From Mauremys mutica (lineage: Eukaryota; Chordata; Testudines; Geoemydidae), in contig NC_059082.1 of the NCBI RefSeq assembly GCF_020497125.1, positions 51,730,524 through 51,794,523 on the forward strand: DNA of 64,000 nucleotides, written 5' to 3'. A program made the position numbers and the translations under genes. Each line of letters starts with the position of its first letter. The stretch's first letter is position 1. Below are positions 1 through 10,672 of this stretch, piece after piece. Below the pieces are notes generated by a model that was given only the letters and a program-made list of their open reading frames with translations, was not told the DNA's origin and ran no database searches.

Positions 1-2540
1 TAGATCGGGGCTTTGCATGGGGACGGCGCGAAGCCTCCCCCCTGATTGTCCTGCTCTGGAAACCGCCCCCCCCCACTACTGGCATGGAAATTGACATGGT
101 GGGGAGTGGCGGTGAAACAGGGATCCAGCCTCTCCTTTTATCAATGGATGTCGATCCCGCCTAATCCTGATTTTCCCCCCTTCACCTCAGGTGTCCCTCC
201 CCCTGCCCTGTAATGGGTACTGGAGTAAATACAGAGCAGCATCGGGTATGGCTTGGTTCGGGCTGTGGTTCTGTCTGGCCGTTTAGGATGTCAGTGAGCT
301 GGTAGCAGCACCAGGAGCAAATTCTATTGTCCCTCCACCCCTGAGCTCTCCCAGAGCTGGCACAACCTCAGCGTTTGAATTGGTCTCTTCCATCCACTCA
401 CTGTAATCTGTTAGTACCTGTGTATCCAGGGGCCGGTGTTTGAGGTGACAAGTTCCCAGCAGTGTCAAGATCCTACATATTATGCACACCTGTCTCCCAC
501 AGCAGCTTTCCTCTTTGCCACCTGTACTTCTCCTGTGAGTTTAGGGTCCTTGTAGCCAGTTTTTAGGTACAATTCCCCCCGTACCTCCCCTTGTTGCCTT
601 AAATCCTCACTGCTGTTCTAGGAGGGAATCTTCAGCGCTGCCTAGGGCTACTTATTTGATCCCTTGTTTACCTCCCTTCTGTGAATTGCTGAAACTTTCT
701 GTCAGATTGCTGCATGGATTTCAGGGCTTGGCTTTAGGCGGTATGGGTGTGTGTGTGTGTGAAGAGCAGGAGGAGGGATTATATTCGGAAGTCCCCATAT
801 ATCATGCACTGCCTCCTCTGAGGCTTTCTAATGCTTCCAGAAGTGCTCCAATGCCAAAGTGCTCCAATGTTTGTGCTGTGAAACCCTCCTGGAAGAATCT
901 TTTGCTATTGGAAACACTGTCCCAAAGATGGCCTGTCCTCCACCCCCAGGTAGGTAAGTCAAAGTGCCGAGCTGGCAATCTCTCTTGAGGGAGGAGTGCC
1001 GATTTTCAGAAGGTGGCATATCCCCTCCCTCCATAGGTGCAGAGCAATATCTCCATCATTACACACCTTGAGAACTGGCCAGGGCTGTTTTCTCCTGGCA
1101 AACAACATGCTGTACATACTAGTTAATGGAGCCATTTAACAGCGGTCCTTGTGAGCTGAGGAGATAATATCTTGTCCTGGTGACATCTCCTGATGTCATT
1201 GGCCTTAAAGGGAGGGGGGGGGTGTGTGGGGGGGCGTGACTCACCTGCCCTTTGGGCCTCCCAGCACCTTCTTTAAGCATGGCAGGGTGATCACCTCCTG
1301 GGACATGTGTCGTAGAGCTAGATAGTTCTTGGTTTCCTCTCACTCGGTTCTTGGGCTCAGCCTTTCCAGGTGGCCCAGCTATTCAGTTGCTTGGGGTAGC
1401 TGGTGAGACAGGGAACGCAGCTGGTGTGGCTGTGACGTGCGTGGCCATTTATTTTCATTTCTGCCTGATGGTCCTGCTGTTGCTGGAGTCTTCTCTTCCG
1501 GCCTGAGTGTGCTGCTTGTCATTCAGCTTTGCCTGTACCCTAGGGATGGCATCCCGGCTTGGGAGGGGACTAGAGCCCAGTTGCTTGATTGTGCTGTATT
1601 GTCAAGGAACCAAATGATCTCAGCAGGGATCAGTTCCTGTTGGTAGCTTATAGAAACTCTGAACCAGAGATGGAAACAGAGTGAGTCATGCTTGAAAGGA
1701 GTTGGAGCCTGAGTGGCAATGGAAATCCAGGGGTAAGGACTGGTGAAGAGTTTAGTGGGCTTTAGTTTTCCAAATGTGCCTTTTGAATAGTCACTGTGCA
1801 GTGGAGCCGCGAGGGAGAGCATGGCTGTAATGGCTCCTGAGGACAGGAGAGTGATTTTGCTCTGGAGTGATTGGTTGAGGACTGTGAATAGAGGTGACTC
1901 TGTTGACTTGACGAAATTGATTGCTGGGATGGAGCTGATGGATTGGGCTAGAAAAGGCAGGAAAAATAAAAAGAGAAAGAGGAGCAAGAGGCCATCTCCA
2001 GTGGCGAGATCGGAAGCTAGGTAGTGGCAGTCCAAGTGGCAGGCAGTGAAGGGGTGAGCTGCCCACCTGAACTGGACAAACAGAGGGGCGTAGCAGGAAA
2101 GGTGAGAGCTGATTGGGTTTTGTTTTTTATCTTCATTCTTAGCAGGATGCAGTGGAAAGAACCTGTCATTGAGCTAGAGTCTAGCTCAAGAATCAGCTCT
2201 GCTTTAGGAAGGGTGAGCGTGACCCAGTTGAATACCCATTGACCACCTACTCACCATGTGGCCAAATTGTGTCTGCAGAGGGTAGAAGCAACTCAAGGTG
2301 CTCAGAGGCCAGGGTTGCTGACCTACCAGATGGACAGCAGGGTGCATGATGTGCCTATATGGGGCTGGATCCTCAGCTGCTATAAATTGGCATAAGGCTT
2401 TTGTTCTGATTGCTGTACTAGCTGAGAATCTGGTTCATGGCATCTAGAGACCTGCTGGAATGGGCCTGCCAATTACCTTCAGTTGAAGGCAGTGTTGGGA
2501 TGGAAGGGAGATCAAAGAAGCATGAAGAGATAAAAGGTAA
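1..2540. other. Non-coding stretch, no gene recognised
   Basis: I see no exon series, no recognisable protein domain and no clear transposon ends here. Open frames are short, overlap on both strands and have no conserved content. There is a C-rich run near 66-76, a short GT dinucleotide run at about 747-761 and a G-rich tract near 1211-1233. A non-coding 5' exon of SBK1 could lie here, but nothing in the sequence identifies one. Confidence 0.5.
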
Positions 2541-2547
2541 TAATTGG

Positions 2548-2713
2548 AGATATACCAATCTCCTAGAACTGGAAGGGACCTTGAAAGGTCATCGAGTCCA
2601 GCCCCCTGCCTTCACTAGCAGGACCAATTTTTGCCCCAGATCCCTAAGTGGCCCCCTCAAGGATTGAACTCACAACCCTGGGTTTAATGCTCAAACTACT
2701 GAGCTATCCCTCC
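2548..2713 (-). repeat. Tortoise CryI-type Pol III SINE (tRNA-Lys-derived)
   Basis: Read on the minus strand from 2713, the copy starts with a tRNA-like head. An A-box-like segment (TAGCTCAGTAG) and a B-box-like segment (GAGTTCAATCC) are visible and are followed by the GAGGGGGCCAC junction. The 3' part, ending in GGTATATCTCC, has the CR1-like tail that tortoise Pol III SINEs are known to share with a turtle CR1 LINE, by which they are mobilised. About 8 nt between the boxes are missing relative to the usual form. Insertion into this intergenic stretch looks neutral. This family is a strong marker for cryptodiran turtles. The assignment rests on recognition of the head-plus-tail architecture. 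Confidence 0.75.
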
Positions 2714-3459
2714 AGGGAGCCACCATCTGGCATAGGCTGAGCAGGATAATAATTCCTTCTAGACCAGGGGTCGGCAACTTTTCATAAATGGTGTGCCGAG
2801 TCTTCATTTATTCACTCTAATTTAAGGTTTCGTGTGCCGGTAATACATTTTAATGTTTTTTAGGTCTCTCTCTATAAGTTTATATATTATATAACTAAAC
2901 TATTGTATTGTAAAATAAACAAGGTTTTTCAAAATGTTTAAGAAGCTTCTTTTAAAATTAAATTAAAATGTTGATCTTACGCTGCCGGCCCGCTCAGGCT
3001 GCTGCTGGTCTGGGGTTCTTTCACCTAGGCCAGCAGCGGGCTGAGCCGGGCCTGGGTGGCCAGGACCCCGGCTGGCAAGGGTCCGGCAGCCAGAATCCCA
3101 GACCAGCAGCGGGCCATGCGGGGCCAGTGGCTAGGACCCCAGACCACCGCTCAGCCCACTGCCACTCAGGGTTCCATCCGCTGGCTCCTGCCAGCTGGGA
3201 TCCCGGCTGCCAGACCCGCTCAGCCCGCTGCCGGTCTGGGGTCCCGGCCCTGCCCACATACAGTTGGTACCTACCTTCTCCCTGGTTCTGGCCCATTCTC
3301 TTCCTCTCTCTGCACTGAGCTGAGGGTGGGAGTGGACCGAGCACAGGGCAGGGAGTGAAGGGTCTGGCCAGGAGCTAGAATGAGGGAGGGGGCTCAGGGT
3401 TGGGGCAGGAGGTTTGGGTGTGGGGCACTTACCTGGGCAGCTCCCATCTGGTGTGAGGG

Positions 3460-3915
3460 GTGCAGGTGGGAATGTGTGGGGTGTGTGTGCAAGAGCTCCC
3501 ATTTGGTGCTCAGGGTGGGGATGTGGGGGGTGCAAGAGTCAGGATGTGGGGGGTTCATGGGGGGTGGGGGGGATGGATATGTGAGGGGGTGCAAGAGTCA
3601 GGGCTGGGGGCATGTGAGGGGGTGCAGGTATCAGGGCGGGGGGGGGCTGGGTATGTGGGGGGGTGCCAGAGTCAGGGCTGGGGTCGTGGGGGGGGTGTGA
3701 AGGAGTCAAGCAGAGGGCTGGGTGCGTATGAGGGGGGTCAGGGCTCAGGGCAGAGGGCTGGGTGTGTGTGTGGGGGGGGGGTTAGGGCTCAGGGCAGAGG
3801 GCTGGGTGTGTGTGTGGGGTGGGGGTCAGGGCTCAGGGCAGAGGGCTGGGTGTGTGTGTGTGGGGGGTCAGGGCAGAGGGCTGGGTGTGTGTGTGTGGGG
3901 GGGACAGGGCAGAGG
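3460..3915. repeat. G-rich minisatellite inside the hAT element
   Basis: Tandem units of roughly 35 to 50 bp combine a core such as GTCAGGGCTCAGGGCAGAGG with a GT run and a G run of 4 to 9 bases. The best-ordered units are between about 3735 and 3915; units before that are more degenerate (AGAGTCAGGGCTGGGG type). The plus strand is strongly G-rich with many runs of three or more G. The array lies wholly inside the transposon and its copy number is likely to vary. Confidence 0.8.
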
Positions 3916-4335
3916 CCCCCCCCACTCCTGTGGCCCCCAGCCGGCTCACCCACTCGGGGCCCCGCGGCGCATTGCACGAGCGCAACTAGCGCACCCCAGC
4001 AAGAGAGTCCCCTCTGGCTGTGTCTGGAGGAGCCGCTCCGGAGGTATGCGAGCTCCTCGCCCAGGGCTCTCTGCCCACCACCGATTCCCGCTCGCCCGCA
4101 CCTGCTACGCACTCAGTGCCGCCCGGCCGTGGGGCTCTCCGCTCCTCCCAACTCAGGAACAGCAGGTACAGGTCCCTGGCCACGGTTGGATGCCTCCTCC
4201 TGGGGACGCTCAGCAGCCGGCGCTGCTGCTACCGCCGCTGACCTCTCCCACCTCCACTGCCCCCGCCTCCTGTTGCCGGGAGTCGGGACTGGGTCCTGCA
4301 GCGAACCTGCTCCCCCGGCGCGCTGCCAATCCACC

Positions 4336-4362
4336 ATGGCCACCTATACCAAAGCGGCCCAG
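4336..4362 (+). other. Possible captured first coding exon (MATYTKAAQ)
   Basis: Inside the CpG-rich part of the hAT element an ATG in a strong context (CCACCATGG) opens nine codons, reading MATYTKAAQ. These end at CAG followed by GTGAGC, a consensus 5' splice donor. About 400 bp of GC-rich, CpG-containing sequence precede it, as at many vertebrate promoters. This could be a promoter plus first exon taken up from a host gene, or the first exon of the ancestral transposase. It could also be chance in GC-rich DNA. I do not recognise the nine residues. No matching acceptor or downstream exon was found inside the element. Confidence 0.25.
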
Positions 4363-4588
4363 GTGAGCGGGCCCCTCCGCACCCCCGGGCAGGTCTCCTC
4401 GCCGGGTAAGGGGATGCGGGAGCCCATGGGCAGGCCGCTGAGGTGTCTCCTCTCTTGGGGGGCGCGTGCTCTGCCCCTCACTGGCTGTGTCTCCTCGGGA
4501 CTCCGGCAGGCAGCAGCGCGCCGTTAAAAATTGTCTCGTGTGCCATCTTTGGCATGCATGCCATAGGTTGCCGACCCCTGTCCTAGAC

Positions 4589-5695
4589 TGAGCAAATCTC
4601 TCTGGGCGAAAGAGAGAGAGTTGGTGCATTGGATGGATGTTGCTTTTACCAGGTGCAGAGAGAGCTGGGTGCGGGGTGATTGGAGGAGGGATGTTGGATC
4701 TCATGAGCTGTGTAAAGTCTCTTACAGAGACTTGGGGCATTGGTGGGCATGGTAAATGGCAGCACTAGTGGCAGGCACTAATAGGACATGGCACCTGGGA
4801 TCTGCCTGTAGATACTTAGAAACAAGGCTGAGGTTAGGGACTTTGTGCGCTGAGATTCTTCTAGTCCCACATACAGGAGGATAGAAGAGCCACAGTTTGT
4901 GGCTCAGGGGAGGGACCGAGTTTATTAGGTTGTGGGGAAAGGAGGGCTCTTAATCACTGCTGGCAATGACAGCAAAGAAGAGTTTTGGAGGCTGTTTAAA
5001 TTGGGCGCAAGAGGGTGGGGGAAGGGGGGGAGCTGGCAGGTATAGAGAAGCTCTCTAGTCAGACAATGGACATCATCAGCTGGGGACATCAGAGATACAA
5101 GTTCCACGGCAGTATGTATCCAGTAGAATGGGCTAGGATTGCCCTGCGGGAAGGGTAGGGCGAGGACAAGGAGGAATAATCCAATAAGGTATAACAAGAG
5201 TTTCGGCAAAATGGGCTGTCCTGTTACAAATCACAGCTACTATCAGCTGCAGATCAGCTGGGATGTTTGAGACATACCTGGGTGAGCTGGAAAGGCTGGG
5301 ATTGGGGTAAGATCTCAACACCACAGGCATTTCTGTGGTGGGTAGGGAACGATTAGCGAGATGCTCTGATGAACTATACACAGGGAGCAGGGCTATAGCC
5401 TAAGGATCCACGCCACAGAGACTGCTCGAGGTGATAAGAGTAGGAGACCCAAACCCATGATGCAGGTCACAAGAATACACATTTGGTAGTCAGCCTCTAC
5501 ATCAGAAGAGTTCTGGTGAGGTGTCCTGGTCATCAGTGCAAGTAAAGAAGAGGTCAGCTACCCTGATGCTCCATCACAGAAGATAATGGGCGAATACCTA
5601 TCATGGGAATACTCTTCAAGGGTGGTGAAAGTGAGACATTGCCAGAGAAGATGGAAGAATTGGGGGTGGTGGGGTTGAAAGAAGACTAAATGATT
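4589..5695. other. Non-coding stretch, nothing recognised
   Basis: No exon structure, domain or transposon end was found. Base composition is mixed. It lies between the hAT element and the start of an old LINE relic. Confidence 0.4.
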
Positions 5696-5699
5696 GCGT

Positions 5700-6990
5700 T
5701 CCCATAAATCACCAGCACTGGAAGTCACTCTTCAGAGTGTGCTAAAGAATGGAGAACTGAGCTAGTAACAAAGATTCGTAATTTATCATTAAAAAGTGCT
5801 GAGAAGCCGGAGGACTGGAAGGCAGCCAATGCTGTGTCATCTCTATAAAAAGGTGCCATACTAAGGGTGTGCTTGGAAATAATAGGCCAGGGAAAACAGT
5901 AGAGAAAAGCTATGGAAGAGAGAATTGCAAAGCATTGAAATGAGGGTAATAGTTTAGGGATGGCTTCCATAAGAAGAAAGGTGTTTGTCTCACCTGTTAG
6001 CACTGAATGATCAAACTAGTGGGTAGAGCAGAAATGGTGGAGATCAGTTATTTTCTCTTTCCAAAAGCTTCTGGGGAAGAGCCTCATAAGATGCTATTCA
6101 AGATCCCTGATAACCATGGGGAGAATGGTGAAGTCCTGTTGCTGATTAAAAGCTGACATGAGACATGAAGAGATCTCATTGGAGGGAAACATTACATATG
6201 GATGCCCTAAGGGTCTGTACCAGGACCCGTATCCGATATATTTATTAACCTAGAAACGGGGGCTGGGTTCCAAAGTGGAAAAATTTGCTCCCAACACAGA
6301 GAGCAGGACTGAGAGCTCACATACACCAGTGTAATTGCATTAACTACAAAGGAGTCACACCAGATTTACAGCGGTGTATGAACTGAATCAGGCCCTATAT
6401 GGTTTAACTTAGTTCAGAGGCATTATGAGGCAGGCTCTCCAGAAGAATCTGGAAAAATCAGGTGATATGAAATTCAGCATAGAAAAATGCCAAAGTTGTG
6501 CCCATTGGAAGGAACATAGGACAGTGCCCTGTTATCACAGGCAACCTGATATTCCTGTCAAGGGATCATTGAAACTACTCGTCCACTCCTTGAGGATCTG
6601 AATTGGTTGTAACTTCTACAGAGAATTATCTAGGCATCATTGTGGATAACACAATGAAGGTGCCTGCTCAATGTGCAGCAGCCATGAAAATGGAGTGGAT
6701 TAGATGTTAGCGTGAGATAGGAAGGGGATGGAGAATGATGCAGAAAATGTTATAACATCATTACCTTGAACAGCGTCGCATTCAGATTTAGTTTTGTCTA
6801 GTGAGTGCCACGTGCGTGCTCCTAGTTCATCATCACACGAGAACAAAAGGTCACTGGAAATTAAAAGGCAGCGTACTTAAAATGGATGAAGAGAGCTGCT
6901 TTTTGAGGGGAAGTTGTGGAACTTCCTGCTACAGGATATCACTGATGTAAACAGGCTAGAAAGATTAAGGCATGATTAGACCTTTATACA
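5700..6990 (+). pseudogene. Ancient L3/CR1-type LINE reverse transcriptase relic
   Basis: The plus strand keeps scattered, frame-broken matches to CR1/L3 reverse transcriptase in the expected order. A segment near 5805 reads like EKPEDWKAAN. One near 6195 reads YGCPKGSVPGPVSDIFIN, comparable to the [10 protein letters not shown] motif. One near 6470 reads like FSIEKCQSCAH, and one near 6635 reads LGIIVDNTMKVPAQCA. A C-terminal-like ELWNFLLQDI follows near 6915. There are many stops and frameshifts, so it is long dead and much older than the CR1 copy at 34977-38150. The catalytic FADD-type box was not found intact. Boundaries are approximate. Confidence 0.6.
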
Positions 6991-6999
6991 GGGTGAGGA

Positions 7000-7225
7000 A
7001 GATGGTCTTGGAATGAGACTCAGTCACTGGATAGCCAGTCAAGCAATCTGATTTCCATTCCTGGCTCTGCCACATGCTTCCTGTGTGACCTTAGTCAAGT
7101 CACTTAATATTTTGTTGTAAAATGGGCATAATACTTCCGTACCTCCCAGGGGTTTTTTGAGGATAAATCTTTTGAGCTGCTCGGATATAGTGACAGGAAC
7201 TGTATATGCGCCAAGACAGATAGAA
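7000..7225 (+). repeat. MIR-like SINE
   Basis: The copy contains the classic core: CTGGCTCTGCCACATGCTTC, then CTGTGTGACCTTAGTCAAGT, then a TAAAATGGGCATAATA tail and TTTGAGGATAAAT. This is the amniote MIR/CORE-SINE pattern, tRNA-derived and long inactive. The 5' tRNA head is poorly preserved. Confidence 0.7.
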
Positions 7226-7229
7226 TAAG

Positions 7230-7925
7230 AATAGCAAAGTTTGTGACACTGGTTATGAGGACTCTCAATCCAAATGCCTCATGACATCAGCTTGGGTCAG
7301 GAAGAAATATTGTCCTATGGTATATTGCGTCTGTAGATGGTCTCTTTGGGCAGTGATGGTTATACCATCCTCTGAGTTACCTGATATTAGTGATATGGAC
7401 CATTTGTCTGCCTCAGTGTGGCAATTCCTATGAATCGGCCCGTGTACAAATATCGAATCTCCGCTGAGATACAGTCTAGTCATGTTATCTATATAACATG
7501 ACCTGTCCTGTGAGTTACTCTGCTGCCCGCTGTACTGCTCATGGCCAGCCAACCTGACCATTAGTATCCATGACATCTTACTGACCGGGCTTTCATGATA
7601 CCATAATTATGAACTGAAGGGTTTTTTTCTCCTATGCTCCTAATCAGTTAATTAAGTACAATATCCACTGAATGCCTATGTTTTCCAGGGGCTATACTGC
7701 AATATTTATGCTTATGACTGTTTACACTGCACACATTCTAATCTGTGAGGGTCTATTATGTGGCTGTTAATTTTTGCTTTTGGGATGAATCCTATGGTAC
7801 AAAAGCCTTATTGGAAATTACTTATGCTGATTCTGAGTTACCAGAAGAAGCAGTGTAGAAAATGGTATTGGCAAATGACAGGTAGAGATCCCATAATCCA
7901 TTAGCAGGAATTGAACCCAGATCCA
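7230..7925. other. Non-coding stretch, nothing recognised
   Basis: No gene, domain or repeat ends were identified. A 103-codon minus-strand open frame at 7265-7576 has no recognisable content and is probably chance. Confidence 0.35.
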
Positions 7926-7929
7926 GTGG

Positions 7930-8120
7930 CCAGGAAGCTAGCCTGGAACTCAAGGCATGTGGGTTAAATACCCTGCTCTGCCACAGACTTCCTGTGTGAC
8001 CTTTGGGAGGACACTTAGCAGCTGAGTCACAGAGAGATTATCTATAAAATGATGGCACTTCCCTCCTCAGAGGGGTGCTGTGAGCATAAATACATTTAAA
8101 AATCGTGAGGTGCTCAGGTA
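7930..8120 (+). repeat. MIR-like SINE
   Basis: It keeps CTGCTCTGCCACAGACTTCC, TGTGTGACCTTTGGGAGGAC and the 3' part TATAAAATGATGGCACTTCC, ending with TGAGCATAAATACATTTAAA. Divergence from the other copies is visible at several positions. Confidence 0.7.
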
Positions 8121-8595
8121 AGGGGCCGGATCTGTACAAGAGACAGCTGGTGTGGCCTACCCAGGGATGGGTTAGAGCAGGATCTTTGAAATCAGGCTTG
8201 CTGGTGGCCTCAGAGAGACCATCATGGTAGGGAGTCAGTGAGAAACCAAGGGCCAAATATCCTGCTGGTTTAAACTGGTGGAGCTCCATTAACTCCCACC
8301 AAATTGTGACAGATTACAGCAGCTGAGACTTTGTCCCCAGGAATCTGTCAGCATGGAGATGGGGCTGGAAGGTTGAGATCAACATGTCCATTGGACAAGG
8401 ATTTAGGGACAAAGAGGGACAGGCTCGGGGGTTTGGTGGCAGGACATAGTGTGCTGAATCTGTGCCTTAATTCCCTCCAGGAATTGCTGTCCTGTAATTT
8501 TTGCAGATTACCAGATTATTATTGTCTGTATTACAATATTGCCTCGAGGTCTGCACTGAGATCGGGGGCCTGTCGTGTCAACTGCTGTACAAACG

Positions 8596-9005
8596 TTTAG
8601 GCTACGGCTCTGCTTTCAGCGGCATGTAGAGTACATACTCTGCAAACCCAGCTAGCACGGGTGTGTAAAGAGCAGTGTGGAGGGTGAGGCATGGCTTAGG
8701 CGAGTTAAGAAGAGGCCCTGCTTGCCTGAAGCCAAGGATATATACCCCACATGGCTCTCTGCATGCCCATGCAATGCTTCCCATGTCTACACTACTAGTT
8801 TTAGCTACGCAGCGCCCCACTGTCTCAGCCTCTCCCTGCTATAGTGAAAGACTCCAGCAGTGGGGAAAGGCTCCGGCAGCTCCCCGCTGCTGGAGCCTTT
8901 CGCTGCCATGTGTACCCATAACAGTGAGTGTGGACTCAGCCTGCCTTTCACTGCAGAGCATAGCTCCATGTACCCTACATGTCACTACGTGTAGACAAGG
9001 CCTTA
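8596..9005. mobile_element. Probable non-autonomous DNA transposon
   Basis: The left side starts GGCTACGGCTC near 8600. The right side ends with ACTACGTGTAGACAAGGCC near 9002, the terminal motif of a turtle MITE group whose copies end in GTGTAGACAAGG. Between them are repeated CAGCAGTGGGG/CCCGCTGCTGGAG stretches, an internal inverted repeat around 8850-8905. Target duplications are not clear, so family and exact limits are uncertain. Confidence 0.4.
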
Positions 9006-9175
9006 TGGAGGGACAGTTCTTGCCCCAATGAGCTTGCAGTCTAAATAGACAAGGACAAGAGCAGGAGGGGGATATAGAGGCACAGAAGTGATGTGACTTG
9101 CCCAAAGTCAAACAGCAGGTCAGCAGTCCCAGGACTCTAGTCACACACCACACTGCCTCCCTGACATATGCATAT
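9005..9175 (-). repeat. Old interspersed repeat with MIR-like segment
   Basis: The first part (GCTTGCAGTCTAAATAGACA) matches a tail seen again near 12100, 23390, 33550, 55215 and 62000. The second part (GTGACTTGCCCAAAGTCAAA, then CAGGTCAGCAGTC) is the reverse complement of the MIR core. Confidence 0.55.
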
Positions 9176-9374
9176 AGTCCCTTTCTTCCCCCACATTGTA
9201 ATTTATGTGTTGTTTTTTTAACAAAGCAATCAACACTAAAGGTTATAGCTGCATCCATGGAAAAAAGAGGACGAAAGAAAAACACAGATCATTATACAAA
9301 GAACAGATATGCTGAGGTGACCTATAGTGAAGGTTGCTGCTGAAAAGGAAGGAAGGAGGGGATGTGGTTTAACA

Positions 9375-9565
9375 AATGGAGTGGCACAGCAGGACTCCTG
9401 GGCTCTGCTTCTGTTTCAACTTGTGACTTTTGTGAATGACTTTGCCACTCTGGGCCTCAGTTTCCCCGTCTGCAAAATTTAACCTAGCTGTTGTGAGATT
9501 GAAATAATGAATATGTGTAATGAGCTGTCCGATGGAATTTGCTAGGGAAGTGCAAAGTATAATTA
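9375..9565 (+). repeat. MIR-like SINE
   Basis: The core reads CTGGGCTCTGCTTCTGTTTC, then TGCCACTCTGGGCCTCAGTT, CCCCGTCTGCAAAATTTAAC and TGTTGTGAGATTGAAATAAT. It is moderately diverged and is followed by a GT dinucleotide run at about 9572-9589. Confidence 0.65.
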
Positions 9566-9750
9566 TTTATTTGTGTGTGTGTGTGTGTGGGGGGGGACGG
9601 GGACGGGACCCATCTTTGTGGAGGGCTAAGTCAATTATCCATGTACAAACCTACTTAGCTACTGACTGCCCCTTAAGACAGAAAAGAGCCCAAGAATATC
9701 CAGCAGTAAGAATATGAATGTAACTAGTATTTACATGGAAAAATTAATAG

Positions 9751-10105
9751 AGCTGGTTGGAAATTTTTCATCAAAATAGTTTTTTGACCAAAATATGTGT
9801 TTTTTGGTTTGAAATCGAAGCATTTAGAAAACTGTATTAATTTCAGTGAAATGTTGTTTAGAAAACAAAACAAAGCATTTTGATAATATCAAAACTCCTG
9901 TTCCATCCTTTTTTGGAACATGACGTTTTTTGTTTTTTGTTTTTTTGTTACAAAACAAAATCAGGGGGGGTTTTAATATAAAAAGATTTTTAAAAGTTGA
10001 AATTGGAATGAAATGTGTTGCTCAACCTGAAATAATTGGTTTTTTTTCCAAAATTTTGTTTTGCAGGAAATTTTTGAATTTTTGGGGTATGTTGTTTTGG
10101 AACTT
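9751..10105 (+). repeat. T-rich dispersed repeat, copy 1
   Basis: A very A/T-rich segment starts AGAGCTGGTTGGAAATTTTT and goes on with alternating TTTTT and GAAA motifs (GAAATTTTTCATCAAAATAG, TTTGAAATCGAAGC). Related copies are at 18365-18760, 21420-21665, 42450-42825 and, on the minus strand, 53010-53085. They share GAAA/TTTTC words and, in two copies, the AGCTGGTTGGAAA edge. It has no coding capacity and I know no family name for it. Confidence 0.55.
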
Positions 10106-10117
10106 AAATATATATAT

Positions 10118-10189
10118 TTACAAGGAACATTTCCCCCAGGAACACTTTCCCTAGATGAATTGTCGACACTCCCCATAACAGCAACAGTC
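10118..10189. repeat. Left arm of a 1.5-kb palindrome
   Basis: This arm is the inverted complement of 11571-11643, with about three differences over 72 to 73 bp, including one single-base indel. Shared words include CATTTCCCCCAGGAACACTT and TGTCGACACTCCCCATAACA. If the transposons now lying between the arms are removed, the loop would be only about 70 nt, so the original structure was a compact foldback. Confidence 0.85.
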
Positions 10190-10247
10190 ACTTAGGAGGA
10201 ACATAGCAAAAGGGCACAGATATGTTGCTACTAATGAGGGTCTACTG

Positions 10248-10496
10248 CAGGGGTCCCCAATGCGGTGCCTGCGGGTGCCATGGCGCCCACGGGGGCATCT
10301 TAATGCGCCCACGTCCTGGCCTGGGGACGCCTCTCGATGACGATGCTTGTCGCCGACAAGTGATGTCATTGAGAGGCGTCGCTCCCGAATTTCGGCAGCG
10401 ACGTCTCTCGCTGACGCCGCTTGCCGTCGACAAGTGACGTCATCGAGAGGCGTCGCTGCCGAAATGCCCGCCAGCCAAAAAGGTTGGGGACCACTG
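10248..10496. mobile_element. hAT-type MITE with 8-bp target duplication
   Basis: The ends are CAGGGGTCCCCAA (10248) and TTGGGGACCACTG (ending 10496), inverted repeats matching at 12 of 13 bases. A perfect 8-bp target duplication, GTCTACTG, lies at 10240-10247 and 10497-10504. The interior holds repeated GAGAGGCGTCGCT / AGCGACGTCTCTC units and several GACAAGTGA motifs, forming further hairpins. It is 249 bp with no coding capacity, so it must have moved with a transposase supplied in trans. Confidence 0.92.
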
Positions 10497-10672
10497 GTCT
10501 ACTGTATTTCCCATATTTCAGAGTAGCAGCCGTGTTAGTTTGTATCAGCAAAAAGAACAAGGAGTACTTGGGCACCTTAGAGACTAACAAGTTTATTTGG
10601 GCATAAGCTTTTGTGGGCTAAAGCCCACTTCATCAGATGCGTGCAGTGGAAAATACACTAGGAATATATATA

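Larger units (their letters stand above)
2765..4580. mobile_element. 1.8-kb non-autonomous hAT-type DNA transposon
   Basis: The ends are inverted repeats: CAGGGGTCGGCAAC at 2765 and GTTGCCGACCCCTG ending at 4580, a perfect 14-bp match. They are flanked by 8-bp target duplications differing at one base (TTCTAGAC at 2757-2764, TCCTAGAC at 4581-4588), as expected for a hAT element. The outer 100 to 200 bp are AT-rich. The interior is very GC-rich and holds repeats of CCGGCTGGC/CAGCAGCGGGC type (about 2985-3250), a G-rich minisatellite (about 3460-3915) and a CpG-rich block (about 3930-4515). No transposase is present, so movement would have depended on an enzyme supplied in trans. Long open frames inside (355 and 214 codons) follow the G-rich repeats and are not taken as genes. 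Confidence 0.85.

Noticed and set aside
1523..2035. 170-codon minus-strand open frame
   Set aside because: No recognisable domain; Leu/Phe-rich translation of a purine-rich plus strand; no exon-like borders.
2640..2713. Possible tRNA gene (A and B boxes on the minus strand)
   Set aside because: It continues into a CR1-like tail and lacks a foldable complete tRNA; it is a SINE head.
3930..4515. CpG-rich block as the SBK1 promoter
   Set aside because: It is inside a transposon with clear ends and 37 kb from the SBK1 start exon, and nothing links it by splicing.
3460..4527. 355-codon plus-strand open frame, and the 214-codon frame overlapping it
   Set aside because: They run through a G-rich minisatellite and a CpG-rich transposon interior. 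The translation is Gly/Val/Cys repeats with no domain.
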